Shown here: positions 35,804 to 44,735 of the stretch, in pieces
Layout of the letters: each line of letters starts with the position of its first letter
How positions within the stretch are numbered: position 1 is the stretch's first letter
Source of the DNA: an uncultured Ilyobacter sp.
GTDB taxonomy: Bacteria; Fusobacteriota; Fusobacteriia; Fusobacteriales; Fusobacteriaceae
Length of the DNA: 64,000 nucleotides
Assembly (NCBI RefSeq): GCF_963668515.1
Contig: NZ_OY764866.1
Span: 124,001 to 188,000, forward strand
Reading direction: 5' to 3'
The notes under the pieces: model-generated
Database searches by the model: none
What the model was told of the DNA's origin: nothing
Seen by the model: the letters and a program-made list of their open reading frames with translations, nothing else
Translations under genes and position numbers: made by a program

Positions 35804-37480
35804 TTATAACTTGATGCTTTGCTTGTATTCTCCAAACACTTCTCTCATAACGCCACAGATCTCTCCAAGAGTTCCATATGCTCTTACAGCATCAACAATG
35901 TAAGGCATTAAGTTTTCATCTGTAGAACATGCAGCTTTTAGAGCGGCTAATTTTTCAGCTACAGCAGCGTTGTCTCTTTTAGCCTTAAGTGCGTTTATTT
36001 TGTCAGCCTGCATTTGTCCAACAGCTGGATCTACTTTCAATAGATCTTTTGGTGAATCTTCTTTGATTATATACTTGTTCATACCAACGATAACTCTGTC
36101 GCCTCTTTCGATATCCATCTGGTAATTGTAAGCAGCATCCATGATCTCTTCTTGGATATAACCTTTTTCTATAGCGGCTGGTGCTCCACCAAGTTCGTCA
36201 ATTTTCTTGATGAACTCCATAGCTTTATCTTCGATATCTTTTGTTTTTGCTTCGATATAGTAAGATCCTGCTAATGGATCTACTGTATTAGTTACTCCAC
36301 TCTCTTCTGCTACTATTTGCTGAGTTCTAAGTGCTACTCTTACTGATGCTTCAGTAGGAAGAGCTAGAGCCTCATCTTTAGAGTTTGTATGTAGTGATTG
36401 AGTTCCACCCATTACAGCCGCAAGAGTTTGGATTGCAACCCTTACGATGTTGTTTTCAGGTTGCTGTGCGGTAAGAGTAGATCCTCCAGTTTGAGTATGG
36501 AATTTAAGAGCCATTGATTTTGCACTCTTAGCTCCGAATCTCTCTTTCATGATTTTTGCCCAAAGTCTTCTTGCAGCTCTGTATTTTGCTACTTCTTCTA
36601 GGAGGTCATTGTGAGCGTTAAAGAAGAATGAAAGTCTTGGTGCAAATGTATCTACGTCAAGTCCAGCTTTTACAGCTGCATCAACATATGCAATACCGTC
36701 AGCAAGTGTGAATCCTACTTCTTGAGCAGCAGTAGATCCAGCTTCTCTGATATGATATCCAGATATTGAGATAGTATTCCACTGAGGTACTTCTTTTGAA
36801 CAATATTCGAAAATATTAGTTATAAGTCTCATTGATGGAGTAGGAGGGAATATATAAGTTCCTCTCGCAATGTATTCTTTAAGAATGTCATTTTGGATAG
36901 TTCCTCTAAGTTTATCAGCAGAAACTCCTTGGTTTTCAGCAACTACTATATACATAGCAAGTAGTACAGAAGCAGGTCCGTTGATTGTCATCGAAGTACT
37001 TACTTTACCAAGATCGATTCCTCCGAAAAGTATCTCCATGTCAGCTAGTGAATCAATAGCAACTCCAACTTTTCCAACTTCTCCTTCAGATAATTCGTGA
37101 TCTGAGTCATAACCTATCTGTGTAGGAAGGTCAAATGCAACTGAAAGTCCCATAGATCCTTGCTCTATTAGATACTTGTATCTCTTGTTTGATTCTTCTG
37201 CAGTTGAGAATCCAGCGTACATTCTCATTGTCCAGTATCTACCTCTATACATTGTAGGCTGTACCCCTCTTGTAAATGGATATTCTCCAGGGAAACCTAA
37301 TTCTGAAAGGTAATCTACACCTTCCACATCAGCAGGTGTATAAAGTCTTTCAATCTCCTCTCCTGATCCTGTTACAAATTTTGATCTCATTTCAGGTCTT
37401 TTTTCTAGACCTTTTTTCACTTTTTCGTCGTACTTTACAAATCCTTCTTTCACTTCAGCGAGTTTTTCCGCTTTGAACAT
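35804..37480 (-). CDS. mcmA1: methylmalonyl-CoA mutase catalytic subunit
   Basis: A 558-residue TIM-barrel mutase subunit. The N-terminal [26 protein letters not shown] region is present (read in short pieces FTRGV, MYRGR), as are [13 protein letters not shown] (about 110), [10 protein letters not shown] (about 245) and [15 protein letters not shown] (about 330). It rearranges succinyl-CoA to (R)-methylmalonyl-CoA with adenosylcobalamin held by the separate small subunit. Confidence 0.96.
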   Translation of the reverse strand: MFKAEKLAEVKEGFVKYDEKVKKGLEKRPEMRSKFVTGSGEEIERLYTPADVEGVDYLSELGFPGEYPFTRGVQPTMYRGRYWTMRMYAGFSTAEESNKRYKYLIEQGSMGLSVAFDLPTQIGYDSDHELSEGEVGKVGVAIDSLADMEILFGGIDLGKVSTSMTINGPASVLLAMYIVVAENQGVSADKLRGTIQNDILKEYIARGTYIFPPTPSMRLITNIFEYCSKEVPQWNTISISGYHIREAGSTAAQEVGFTLADGIAYVDAAVKAGLDVDTFAPRLSFFFNAHNDLLEEVAKYRAARRLWAKIMKERFGAKSAKSMALKFHTQTGGSTLTAQQPENNIVRVAIQTLAAVMGGTQSLHTNSKDEALALPTEASVRVALRTQQIVAEESGVTNTVDPLAGSYYIEAKTKDIEDKAMEFIKKIDELGGAPAAIEKGYIQEEIMDAAYNYQMDIERGDRVIVGMNKYIIKEDSPKDLLKVDPAVGQMQADKINALKAKRDNAAVAEKLAALKAACSTDENLMPYIVDAVRAYGTLGEICGVMREVFGEYKQSIKL

Positions 37481-37526
37481 ATGAAGTTCCTCCTTGAATA
37501 AAATAATTAGTTTGTTGGAAATTTAT

Positions 37527-39029
37527 CTATTTAATTTTCATGCTGCCAGTTTTAACAAATCTGTCGTGCCAAGAAAGTGATTCACCTATAATATGCGGTT
37601 CATGACCTCCGACCTCTTTCTCAGCTCTTTCTAGATAGTCTAATAATGCAGGCCTGTAGTCAGGATGAGCGCAGTTATTGATTATAGCTCTTGCTCTTTC
37701 CCTTGCTGTAAGACCTCTTAGGTCTGCTGTTCCCTGCTCAGTAACTATTACCTGTACGTCGTGCTCAGTATGATCTACATGAGACACCATAGGTACAATT
37801 GAAGAGATGTCTCCTCCCTTAGCGGTAGAAACTGTTGTATATATTGAAATATAAGCATTTCTAGTAAAGTCTCCAGATCCACCTAATCCGTTCATCATTC
37901 TGTTACCCATGATCATGGTAGAGTTTACCTGCCCGTACATATCTATCTCTATAGCTGTATTCATTGCTATTACACCAAGCTGTCTTGTTAGGATTGGGTT
38001 GTTAGAAATTTCCATCGGTCTTAGTATACAGTATTTTGAATAATGTTTCATGTTTTCTTTTAATTTTTTTAATCCTGTCTGAGACGGAGTAAATGAAGTT
38101 CCTGATGCAACCCTTACTTTTCCTGCGTCAATAAGGTCAAACATTGAATCCTGAATAACCTCTGTAAAACACGTAAGATTTTCAAAGTCGGAATCTACTA
38201 GTCCACCTAGTACTGCATTTGCAACAGATCCCACTCCCGATTGAAGTGGCAGTAGGTTTTCAGGAAGTCTTCCCTCTGCAACCTCTTTTTCAAAGAATTT
38301 GATGATATTCTTAGATATTTTCTTAGAATCCTCATCTATTGCCCCTAAAGGTCTTACATTATCAGGAATGTCACATTCTACGATTGCTGCTATTTTAGCG
38401 GGGTCACAAGGAATATAAGTAGTTCCTATTCTGTCTCCTGGATCTTTCAGTGGGATAGGCTCACTGAATGGTGGCTTCTTCACTGAATATATGTCGTGAC
38501 AACCTTCTAGTTCCATAGGTTGAGTCGAGTTGATTTCAATGATTACTATATCTGCATTTGCGATTCCTTGTGGAGATACTCCTACTGATGTTGTAGGTAT
38601 TATTCCTCCGTCTTCTGTTATTGCGATTGCTTCTACTATAGCAATGTCTATTTTCCCAAAGAAACCATAGTCTATATATCTAGGTACATGGCTAAGGTGC
38701 ATATCCTGGTAAGCCACTTTTCCGCTGTTTAACGCTTTTCTCATGTCGCTATTTGTTTGGTATGGGTATCTTCTTGCGATCGCTCCTGCTCTAGTCAGTG
38801 CTCCGTCTAACTCATCTCCCACTGACGCCCCTGTAATTAGGGTAAGGTTGTATTTTTCTTCTGAGGCTTCTGCCATCTTTGCTAGTGCAAGAGGTACAGC
38901 CTTAGGATATCCTGCTGGGGTAAACCCACTTGTAACCAGAGTCATTCCTGGTTTTACAAGTTTTGCAGCCTCTTCTGCTGTCATTACTTTTCTCTTAAGT
39001 TCTTCGCAACGAATACGTTCTTTTAGCAT
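37527..39029 (-). CDS. acyl-CoA:carboxylate CoA-transferase (probable propionyl-CoA:succinate)
   Basis: A 500-residue protein of the acetyl-CoA hydrolase/transferase (Cat1/AarC/ScpC) family. The catalytic Glu lies in CFTEVIQDS, and the nucleotide/CoA loops GGSGDFTRNA (about 390) and VTEQGTADLRGLT (about 435) are visible. In this pathway context it should activate succinate with CoA from propionyl-CoA and release propionate, saving an ATP. Assignment of the acyl pair comes from the neighbouring genes; sequence alone does not separate it from succinyl-CoA:acetate transferases. RBS GAGGTGGG. Confidence 0.9.
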   Translation of the reverse strand: MLKERIRCEELKRKVMTAEEAAKLVKPGMTLVTSGFTPAGYPKAVPLALAKMAEASEEKYNLTLITGASVGDELDGALTRAGAIARRYPYQTNSDMRKALNSGKVAYQDMHLSHVPRYIDYGFFGKIDIAIVEAIAITEDGGIIPTTSVGVSPQGIANADIVIIEINSTQPMELEGCHDIYSVKKPPFSEPIPLKDPGDRIGTTYIPCDPAKIAAIVECDIPDNVRPLGAIDEDSKKISKNIIKFFEKEVAEGRLPENLLPLQSGVGSVANAVLGGLVDSDFENLTCFTEVIQDSMFDLIDAGKVRVASGTSFTPSQTGLKKLKENMKHYSKYCILRPMEISNNPILTRQLGVIAMNTAIEIDMYGQVNSTMIMGNRMMNGLGGSGDFTRNAYISIYTTVSTAKGGDISSIVPMVSHVDHTEHDVQVIVTEQGTADLRGLTARERARAIINNCAHPDYRPALLDYLERAEKEVGGHEPHIIGESLSWHDRFVKTGSMKIK

Positions 39030-39119
39030 ATATTTTATCCCACCTCGTCTTATATAATATGGTTTTACTTGTGTTCAAAATCCATGAAAATTTTATATAG
39101 TTCAAAATTACTTTTTAAC

Positions 39120-39129
39120 TTGTATACAA
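39120..39129. promoter_or_regulatory. palindrome, candidate GntR-family operator
   Basis: TTGTATACAA is a perfect 10-bp palindrome inside a longer imperfect one (AACTTGTATACAAATT), 90 bp upstream of the CoA-transferase gene. Its form is typical of FadR-type GntR operators. No GntR gene lies in the window. Confidence 0.4.
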
Positions 39130-39141
39130 ATTTTTAGGTTT

Positions 39142-39197
39142 GGACACAAATTCGGTTTACTATAATTTATTAATTAGGCATACCTAAATTTGTGTCC
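39142..39197. repeat. inverted repeat between transporter and CoA-transferase genes
   Basis: GGACACAAATT (39142-39152) recurs as its exact reverse complement at 39187-39197. Flanking bases extend the similarity to about 20 bp on each arm (GGT..GGACACAAATT..GGT). It could be a pair of protein-binding sites or a processing hairpin. No T run follows, so it is not a simple terminator. Confidence 0.6.
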
Positions 39198-39220
39198 CAC
39201 CATACTTAAAAGATTGAAAT

Positions 39221-40585
39221 TTACATAGGTAGCTTATGCAATACTATTGTAAATAGTACCATTCCGAAAAGTGCAAATGGATATGTAGCTCCGTATCCTG
39301 CTGCAGGATCGTCATTACCAACTGCATCGATTGCAACTCCTAGTCCAGGAGTAGAAGTCATACCTCCACAGATTGCTCCTGAAAGCATGATCCAGTTGAT
39401 TCCTAGGAAGTATTTTCCTACTATGAATCCTATAGTCATAGCTACAGTTCCAACCATTAGTGATACGAATGCTAGGAAAAGTCCTGATCCAGTAAGCGAA
39501 TCAATAACTGCAAATCCATATCTAAGTCCTACGATGGCTAGGAAAAGTGCAAGCCCTACTTCTCTTATTGCGGCAAGGATTTTCTTGTCCATTCTAAAGT
39601 GGAACATTCCAATCTTACCAACATAACCAAATACCAGTGCAGCTATAAGTACTCCCCCTGTAGCCCCTAGACTGAAGTATCCAAGAGGTCCTAAGAAGAT
39701 CTTTATCTTACCTATAAAGTAACCCACTACACAGGCAAGAATAAATGCTGTAAGGTCAAATGATACCGTTTCTATCTCTTTTACTCCGCCTACTGATTCT
39801 GCAGATGCCATCTCTTCGTTGAATTTTTTATATTCTGCATCAACGTCAAGTCTAAATAAAATTGGGAAAAATCTCATTGCTAATATAACTATTATTACTC
39901 CGAAAGGATATCCTATAGCATGTCCTACCCCTACTCCTGCCTCTGCTTTTACCACAAATTCATCAATTTGTGCAGGTGTAAGAGATGTTGTGTTTTCAAG
40001 AGTTACTCCCTCTTCACCTAGGATGTTTAATATTCTTGCTTTATTATGGTCTGTCTGGTCAGCATATGTTCCCGCCCATCCTTTAGCATGATCTCTAGCA
40101 GTCTCGATAGCTGCTGCAAGTCCCGGAGAGCTTGTAAGTGCCCCTGTGTAAACTCCTGAAACCTCATAAGGGCTTGCACTTTTACTCATAAGTGTCAGCC
40201 CATAAGTAGTGGCAGCTCCCAAAAAAGTAATCATAAATCCAAGAATTATAAACTTGGCACCGTATTTCTTTATAATAATACCTATCTTATCCGCCGCAAG
40301 AAGACCTACTGCCGCAACGAAAAGTATAAGAAAGAGTGAAAAGAACATTTTATCAACAACAGATATTGATAAAAGTTTTTTTGCAACCTTTACATGATCT
40401 GCTACCTCTCCAGCTGCCACGATATCTCCTGCCATCTTTTTGACAGCCCATCCCATTCCTAATCCAGTAAACAGTGTCCCAGAAGTTCCTATCTTTAGCA
40501 TTTTACCAAGTATCATTCCTGTAACAACCGCAACGAACATCAATACAAACTGATCCATCATAAAACTCATCAAATCAAATTTCAT
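39221..40585 (-). CDS. AspT/YidE-family transporter, possible succinate carrier
   Basis: A 454-residue membrane protein with about ten hydrophobic segments. Two internal repeats each hold a conserved motif: GALTSSPGLAAAIE in the first half and GGMTSTPGLGVAID in the second, characteristic of the aspartate:alanine-exchanger (AspT) family with its duplicated domain. It heads the succinate-to-propionate genes; the family includes the corynebacterial succinate exporter SucE, so dicarboxylate uptake or succinate/propionate exchange is a reasonable inference. Start at MKFDLM (40585) because GAGGGAGG lies just upstream. Confidence 0.82.
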   Translation of the reverse strand: MKFDLMSFMMDQFVLMFVAVVTGMILGKMLKIGTSGTLFTGLGMGWAVKKMAGDIVAAGEVADHVKVAKKLLSISVVDKMFFSLFLILFVAAVGLLAADKIGIIIKKYGAKFIILGFMITFLGAATTYGLTLMSKSASPYEVSGVYTGALTSSPGLAAAIETARDHAKGWAGTYADQTDHNKARILNILGEEGVTLENTTSLTPAQIDEFVVKAEAGVGVGHAIGYPFGVIIVILAMRFFPILFRLDVDAEYKKFNEEMASAESVGGVKEIETVSFDLTAFILACVVGYFIGKIKIFLGPLGYFSLGATGGVLIAALVFGYVGKIGMFHFRMDKKILAAIREVGLALFLAIVGLRYGFAVIDSLTGSGLFLAFVSLMVGTVAMTIGFIVGKYFLGINWIMLSGAICGGMTSTPGLGVAIDAVGNDDPAAGYGATYPFALFGMVLFTIVLHKLPM

Positions 40586-40790
40586 AATTCCTCCCTCATT
40601 ATGTTTTGGTGAAAATAATAACTCGTCTCGCCTCAAGCATTCCTAAAAGATGTACACGCAAGGTCAGCATAGCTGCCCTGAAAGATTCTTAAGATGGTAT
40701 TAGGGGTCCGGATCCTATTTTCTCAAGAAAATTTTAGTATGTTTCTATAAAATAAAAAAGCTGATCCACTCTCTCTTAGGTCCATATATT
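40586..40790 (-). promoter_or_regulatory. long structured 5' leader of the succinate operon
   Basis: On the minus strand a TATAAT (complement of 40788-40793) with a weak -35 gives a leader of about 195 nt before the transporter. CCUAAGAG near its 5' end can pair with CUUUUAGG (complements of 40773-40780 and 40642-40649), closing a ~130-nt domain. Inside are hairpins AUUUUC-UUGA-GAAAAU and AGG-CAGC-UAU-GCUG-CCU. I recognise no known riboswitch, and no B12 box is visible despite the B12-dependent pathway downstream. Confidence 0.45.
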
Positions 40791-40871
40791 ATAGCGGTTA
40801 CATAAAAATGCTTCACACCTAATATACTTCTCTTAAAGAAAGTAAATCAACTTTTATTTTACCGGGTAAAA

Positions 40872-40892
40872 GAATAAAGGGTCGCTTTATTC
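40872..40892 (-). terminator. terminator after the DUF3870 gene
   Basis: GAATAAAG and CTTTATTC pair (8 bp), followed on the minus strand by TTTT and a second palindrome, TTTTACCGGGTAAAA (40857-40871). Confidence 0.6.
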
Positions 40893-40906
40893 CAGCGGCA
40901 AAACCG

Positions 40907-41242
40907 TCACTTACTAGTTTCCAGGGCTTTCCTGTTTTCTAAAGCTTTGAGGTATCTATCACAACATATTTTCGTAGCAGTTATTAACGCCTTCCTGGTG
41001 GAACCATGATAATCGTTTTTGAATTTATGTTCGAGACCACTGATATCAGTCAGTTTCTCTCCTTCAAGTATCCTCTTTACAAATTCTCTAGCTAATTGCG
41101 TCACTAGCGAACAGTCTGCTTTAACAATTTCTCCAGTTTCTACATCTACTTCCATACTCACACCTATCACCGAATACACGTCTGATGCAGAAATCCCTCC
41201 TGGTATTTTTGAATACCCCGTGACTAAGATTCTATTTCCCAT
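40907..41242 (-). CDS. DUF3870 domain protein
   Basis: A 111-residue cytosolic protein of the DUF3870 family. Recognisable are ILVTGYSKIPGG at the start, DVETGEIVKADCSLVT (about 40) and YHGSTRKALITATKICCDRY. The function is unknown. The start MGNRIL (41242) follows CAGGGGTG; an upstream ATG (41278) would add 12 residues. It stands alone upstream of the succinate operon, with a terminator between. Confidence 0.8.
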   Translation of the reverse strand: MGNRILVTGYSKIPGGISASDVYSVIGVSMEVDVETGEIVKADCSLVTQLAREFVKRILEGEKLTDISGLEHKFKNDYHGSTRKALITATKICCDRYLKALENRKALETSK

Positions 41243-41675
41243 AACAACACCCCTGAGAAAATTTTCTGTAACTATCATTTAGTAACATCATTCACATTAA
41301 AGGTATACCTCTTTTTTAGCACCATATTCAATTACTTTATTTCAATATTAGTTATATATAAGATATATGTTAATTCTCTATCCTAGTGATATCAAAGAAA
41401 TCAATTTGATATTCACTTTTAGAAAAAACTAAAAAAATCAAAAAATGTTTTGATTACATACGTTTTGAAAACTCTTCGAATTCAAACAATTTATTCAATT
41501 TATCTTTTTAATTGTTTTTATAAATGTTTTAGACTGTCAGTTTTTATAAAAAAGTTATAAAATTCACAAATTATTGAAAAAGTAAAATCAGCGCATTAAA
41601 AAAACTCCCTCTGCGCTGATTTTTAAATAAAAACAATTTAGAGTATTCATTCTGAAAAAACATTAGCTCTGGAAA
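41243..41675. other. gene-free intergenic stretch
   Basis: 433 bp of AT-rich DNA between two minus-strand genes. Apart from the terminator hairpin at 41585-41624 I see no ORF or repeat worth naming. It should contain the promoter of the DUF3870 gene. Confidence 0.5.
41585..41624 (-). terminator. terminator after the DUF2914 gene
   Basis: AAATCAGCGCA and TGCGCTGATTT form an 11-bp stem with T-rich sequence on both strands. Confidence 0.8.
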
Positions 41676-42071
41676 TCACTGGACAATGAACTCCCTAGAT
41701 TCCAAAATTACTCCATTATCATCAGTCAAATCTACTATCCAGTTTCCTTTGTTATATAGATTTTTTGACGACCAAGTACGCCATCTATAACCTTTTATTT
41801 TAAGCGGAACAGATGCCATCATCTCTTTTGTTCCGTCATCTTTTAGCAGATACCAGTTATGAAAAACCCTTTTTTCATCCACCCCTATATCTGTCAGTTC
41901 TGTAAAGAATACCGCCCTCTCTCCAAAATAAAACAACTCCCTGTGAGGAGCAGGTTCTTTTTGAACTATAGCGTCAGTGAGAACGGACCTCGAGACGTTA
42001 TAGGACGTCGCCCCATAAGAAAAGCTCAAAACCGTAAGAAAAAATATCACACCAAATATTTTCTTCATCAT
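41676..42071 (-). CDS. secreted DUF2914 domain protein
   Basis: A 131-residue protein with an N-terminal signal peptide (MMKKIFGVIFF, cleavage probably after SYG-A near residue 21). The body has the DUF2914 pattern: RAVFFTEL, VFHNWYL, KGYRWRTWSSK and GNWIVDLTDDNG near the C-terminus. The fold is a small beta-sandwich thought to bind ligands at the cell surface; no specific function is known. Single-gene unit with GGGAGG upstream. Confidence 0.8.
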   Translation of the reverse strand: MMKKIFGVIFFLTVLSFSYGATSYNVSRSVLTDAIVQKEPAPHRELFYFGERAVFFTELTDIGVDEKRVFHNWYLLKDDGTKEMMASVPLKIKGYRWRTWSSKNLYNKGNWIVDLTDDNGVILESREFIVQ

Positions 42072-42302
42072 AAATACCTCCCTGATTTAAAAAAGAAATA
42101 CCCTTAAGTATCTCCTGTTATTATTTTTTTATTCAGCGGTAAAAAATAAAACCGTGGTTATAAATATTATATACTGAATTTAGAAGCCAATACTTTTTTA
42201 AAAAATTTTTAATTGAAAAGACATCTTTTTGATACAAAGGGTACCTAGTATTTCATTTAGTTGTTACTTGTTCAAAATTTATATTCAAATGGAGGTATGC
42301 CT

Positions 42303-42362
42303 ATGAAAAAAATGTTGATTGTATTGATCCCAGGCAAACCCCTTTGGACATGCACATTTTAG
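42303..42362 (+). CDS. tiny ORF, probably a gene remnant
   Basis: ATG at 42303 follows AATGGAGGT and opens 19 codons, MKKMLIVLIPGKPLWTCTF, then TAG. The start looks like a signal-peptide beginning. It lies in a 320-bp gap (42072-42395) that has no other ORF. It is more likely the 5' scrap of a deleted gene than a functional peptide. Confidence 0.2.
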   Translation: MKKMLIVLIPGKPLWTCTF

Positions 42363-42395
42363 CAGGGACCCACTATTGATTCCTTTGACAGATTC

Positions 42396-43214
42396 TTAGT
42401 TGTTTATACTTTTGATGTAGTATCTATTATTTTCTTTTTGCAGATCAATTTCTATTTCAAAAATTTTAGATAGATTTTTTGAAGTAAGTATCTCGTCCTT
42501 ATTCCCCTGCTTAAATATTGTTTTATTGTACATCAAAGCCACATGGGTGATTTCCTGGAAAATCTCTTCAATGTGGTGGGTGACTAGTATAATGGTAGTC
42601 CTTGTAGAAAGCTTTTGTATAAATTTTATAAAACTGTCCTGAGCCTTTATGTCTAGCCCCACTGTGGGTTCATCTAGTATTAATGCCTTAGGATCATGGA
42701 TCAATGCCCTTCCGATAATACAACGCCTCAACTGTCCGGTACTCATCTGATGAACTTTTTTATCTTTTATTTCTAAAATTTCAAGAAATTCTAGGACCCC
42801 TAAAACCTTTTTATGTTGTTCTTTTGTAAAGTCATGATATTTAAAAATTCCGATGGAACTGTAATATCCACTCAGGACTACTTCATAGGCGGTTGCAAAT
42901 TTCCCATGGATTCCAAAATAATTATGCAGGTCATTTGTAATAATTCCAAGGGTTTTTTTTATTTCAAAGAGACTCCATCTATCTTTTCCAAATAATTTTT
43001 TCCTAAATGGGTAGCCTGTATTTGGATGCAGATCATTTGAGATCAGTTTAATCAAGGTTGATTTCCCACTTCCATTTGCTCCTAAAATAGCCCAGTGTTC
43101 ATTTGTATTGATTTTAAGATTTATATTCTCTAGAACCGGTTGGCCCACTTCATAATTTATATGTATATTTTCAAAATCGATTATATTTTTTGAAAAATTT
43201 TGATCTTTTTTCAA
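42396..43214 (-). CDS. ABC transporter ATP-binding protein (YlmA/ModF-like)
   Basis: A 272-residue ABC ATPase. Walker A GANGSGKST (about 45-53), a signature MSTGQLRRC (about 157), Walker B ALILDEPTVGLD (about 177) and switch His in LVTHHIEEI (about 208) are present. Such lone proteins resemble YlmA/ModF. There is no permease or binding protein next to it, so the partner is elsewhere or it has a non-transport role. Starts with TTG behind AGGAGGGG. Confidence 0.88.
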   Translation of the reverse strand: MKKDQNFSKNIIDFENIHINYEVGQPVLENINLKINTNEHWAILGANGSGKSTLIKLISNDLHPNTGYPFRKKLFGKDRWSLFEIKKTLGIITNDLHNYFGIHGKFATAYEVVLSGYYSSIGIFKYHDFTKEQHKKVLGVLEFLEILEIKDKKVHQMSTGQLRRCIIGRALIHDPKALILDEPTVGLDIKAQDSFIKFIQKLSTRTTIILVTHHIEEIFQEITHVALMYNKTIFKQGNKDEILTSKNLSKIFEIEIDLQKENNRYYIKSINN

Positions 43215-43285
43215 TATTCTTCCCCTCCTAAATTCTTTATTTTGAAAACTCTATCTGAAACTGCTATTATATCTTACCATATATC

Positions 43286-43858
43286 TAATCTAAGTTGCTA
43301 CTTGAAAGAAATTCTGACAAATTACTGAATTTATCTGAATATCAGAATCAAAAGATTTTGTCACGAATGGACACTAATAAAAGATAGGAAAATTAACACG
43401 AATAAGGACAAAAGCTTTTGGCCACAGAGAAAAGAAGAGAGTATCACGGAGGAGGGCGATATTAAAGTCAAAAGATTTTATCACGAATGAACACCAATAA
43501 AAGATAGGGAAATTAACACGAATAAGGACACAACCTCTTGAACACAGAGGGCACAGAGAAAAAGAATGAGTCTTACAGAGTTAAAGCCAAAACTATAAAT
43601 ACCTTCTTTTGCGAGAGGTTTTTATCTCTTTTCCCTTGCCATTGATAAAATCAGCGTTAAGAATAACCGCAGTGAAATCCTTAGAAAAAATCGACTGTTT
43701 GAGCGCAGCGAGTTTCGAGTTTTTCTTGGATTTTCAAGGTTGTTTAGCTGATTTTTCATAGGCTTGAACTTTTGGTTACTTTTCTTTCAAGAGAAAAGTA
43801 ACGAATCCCGATAAATTCAATACTTTAATCTGAAATAAAGTTAGCAGCTTAGGTTAAA
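43286..43858. repeat. MITE-like repeat element, copy 1
   Basis: A ~570-bp element bounded by ~50-bp imperfect inverted repeats: AAGTTGCTAC...ACTGAATTTATC on the left; GATAAATTCAATACTTTAAT...GCTTAGGTT on the right. Inside, a 120-bp unit beginning TCAAAAGATTTT (43348 and 43468) occurs twice in tandem, with CACGAAT and CACAGAG motifs. A hairpin GTTACTTTTCT-AGAAAAGTAAC lies near the right end. The first ~230 bp are almost identical to the copy at 52840-53392; the middles differ. No ORF is present. Confidence 0.8.
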
Positions 43859-44048
43859 TAAAAAATAAATTTCAATATATTGGTCACAGAGTTATGCAGA
43901 GAAAAAATAATTTATCTCTATACAGAATTTTGAATTTTTCTTATAAAGTAATTTTTTTACTATCTTTTATGATATAATATTATCATTAAATACACCTGTT
44001 TAACAAGTATGTGATTTTATGCTTTATATAGTGCGAAAAGAGATTAAT

Positions 44049-44390
44049 ATGGGCAATAAGGATGTTCTGAATGATTGTTCTAACGGAGCTATCTGTCATA
44101 TGGCATATACCATGAATAGAATCGCTGAAAAATGGAAGTTAGTTATTTTGTGGCACATCTATAACAAGGAGGTCATAAGATACGGAGAGTTAAGAAAAAG
44201 TGTGGGCAAAATCACACATAAGATGCTGAGCAATCAGCTTAAAGAGCTTGTGAGCGATGGTATAATTTATAAAAAAATTTATCATCAAGTCCCTCCAAAG
44301 GTAAGGTACTCCCTTGCTGGATACGGTAAAACTTTGGCTCCTATAATGGATATGCTCTATGAATGGGGAAAGAAAAACAGAAAGGATTAA
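44049..44390 (+). CDS. HxlR-family transcriptional regulator
   Basis: A 113-residue winged-helix protein. The hallmark Cys (near residue 15) followed by MNRIAEKWKLVILWHI matches the HxlR start, then IRYGELRKSVGKITHKMLSNQLKELVSDGII gives the recognition helix and wing (read in parts). YodB/HxlR members sense electrophiles or aldehydes through Cys. The start at 44049 is chosen from the AAAAGAGA site; an in-frame ATG at 44019 adds 10 residues. A terminator follows; no target gene is adjacent. Confidence 0.85.
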   Translation: MGNKDVLNDCSNGAICHMAYTMNRIAEKWKLVILWHIYNKEVIRYGELRKSVGKITHKMLSNQLKELVSDGIIYKKIYHQVPPKVRYSLAGYGKTLAPIMDMLYEWGKKNRKD

Positions 44391-44735
44391 TTTTCCTACC
44401 TCAATGTTCCCAAACTTTGATATTGGCTTCCAGATTAATGTGATAATACATTAATCTAGAAGTTTTTTTATTTAAATCTGCCAAAAAAACCGAAACAAAA
44501 GTTACAATATTTATAAATCGTTATCTTTTGTGTAATTCTCTCACAGTGCCGCTATTGAAGAAATTATGTTTTTTGATAAAGAGTTTGGAGATTCCGATTA
44601 AATAGTCTTTTAAAATCCAAATTTGAGAACAAAATATAAAATATATATAGCTAACATCCCATCATTCAACTGGACATAAAACACCACATATGGTATCATC
44701 TGATTTAGATTTAAACTAAATATAGGGGGTTTCTC
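44391..44735. other. intergenic region upstream of nrdD
   Basis: 345 bp. It holds the HxlR-gene terminator at 44432-44468 and presumably the nrd promoter. A small palindrome, ACCACATATGGT (44683-44694), is the only site that could be an operator. No ORF is supported. Confidence 0.45.
44432..44468 (+). terminator. terminator after the HxlR-family gene
   Basis: A perfect 10-bp stem, AGATTAATGT with ACATTAATCT, followed by a T7 run. Confidence 0.8.

Noticed and set aside
40586..40790. Cobalamin riboswitch in front of the B12-dependent pathway.
   Set aside because: No B12-box-like sequence or characteristic four-way layout was found on the minus strand.
43340..43570. CRISPR-like repeats within the tandem units.
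   Set aside because: Only two ~120-bp units with no short identical repeats and unique spacers, and no cas genes; it is better explained as an internal duplication in a MITE-like element. No CRISPR array was seen elsewhere.
44683..44694. NrdR box upstream of nrdD.
   Set aside because: ACCACATATGGT only loosely fits the NrdR consensus and no second box at the usual spacing was seen; no nrdR gene lies in the window.
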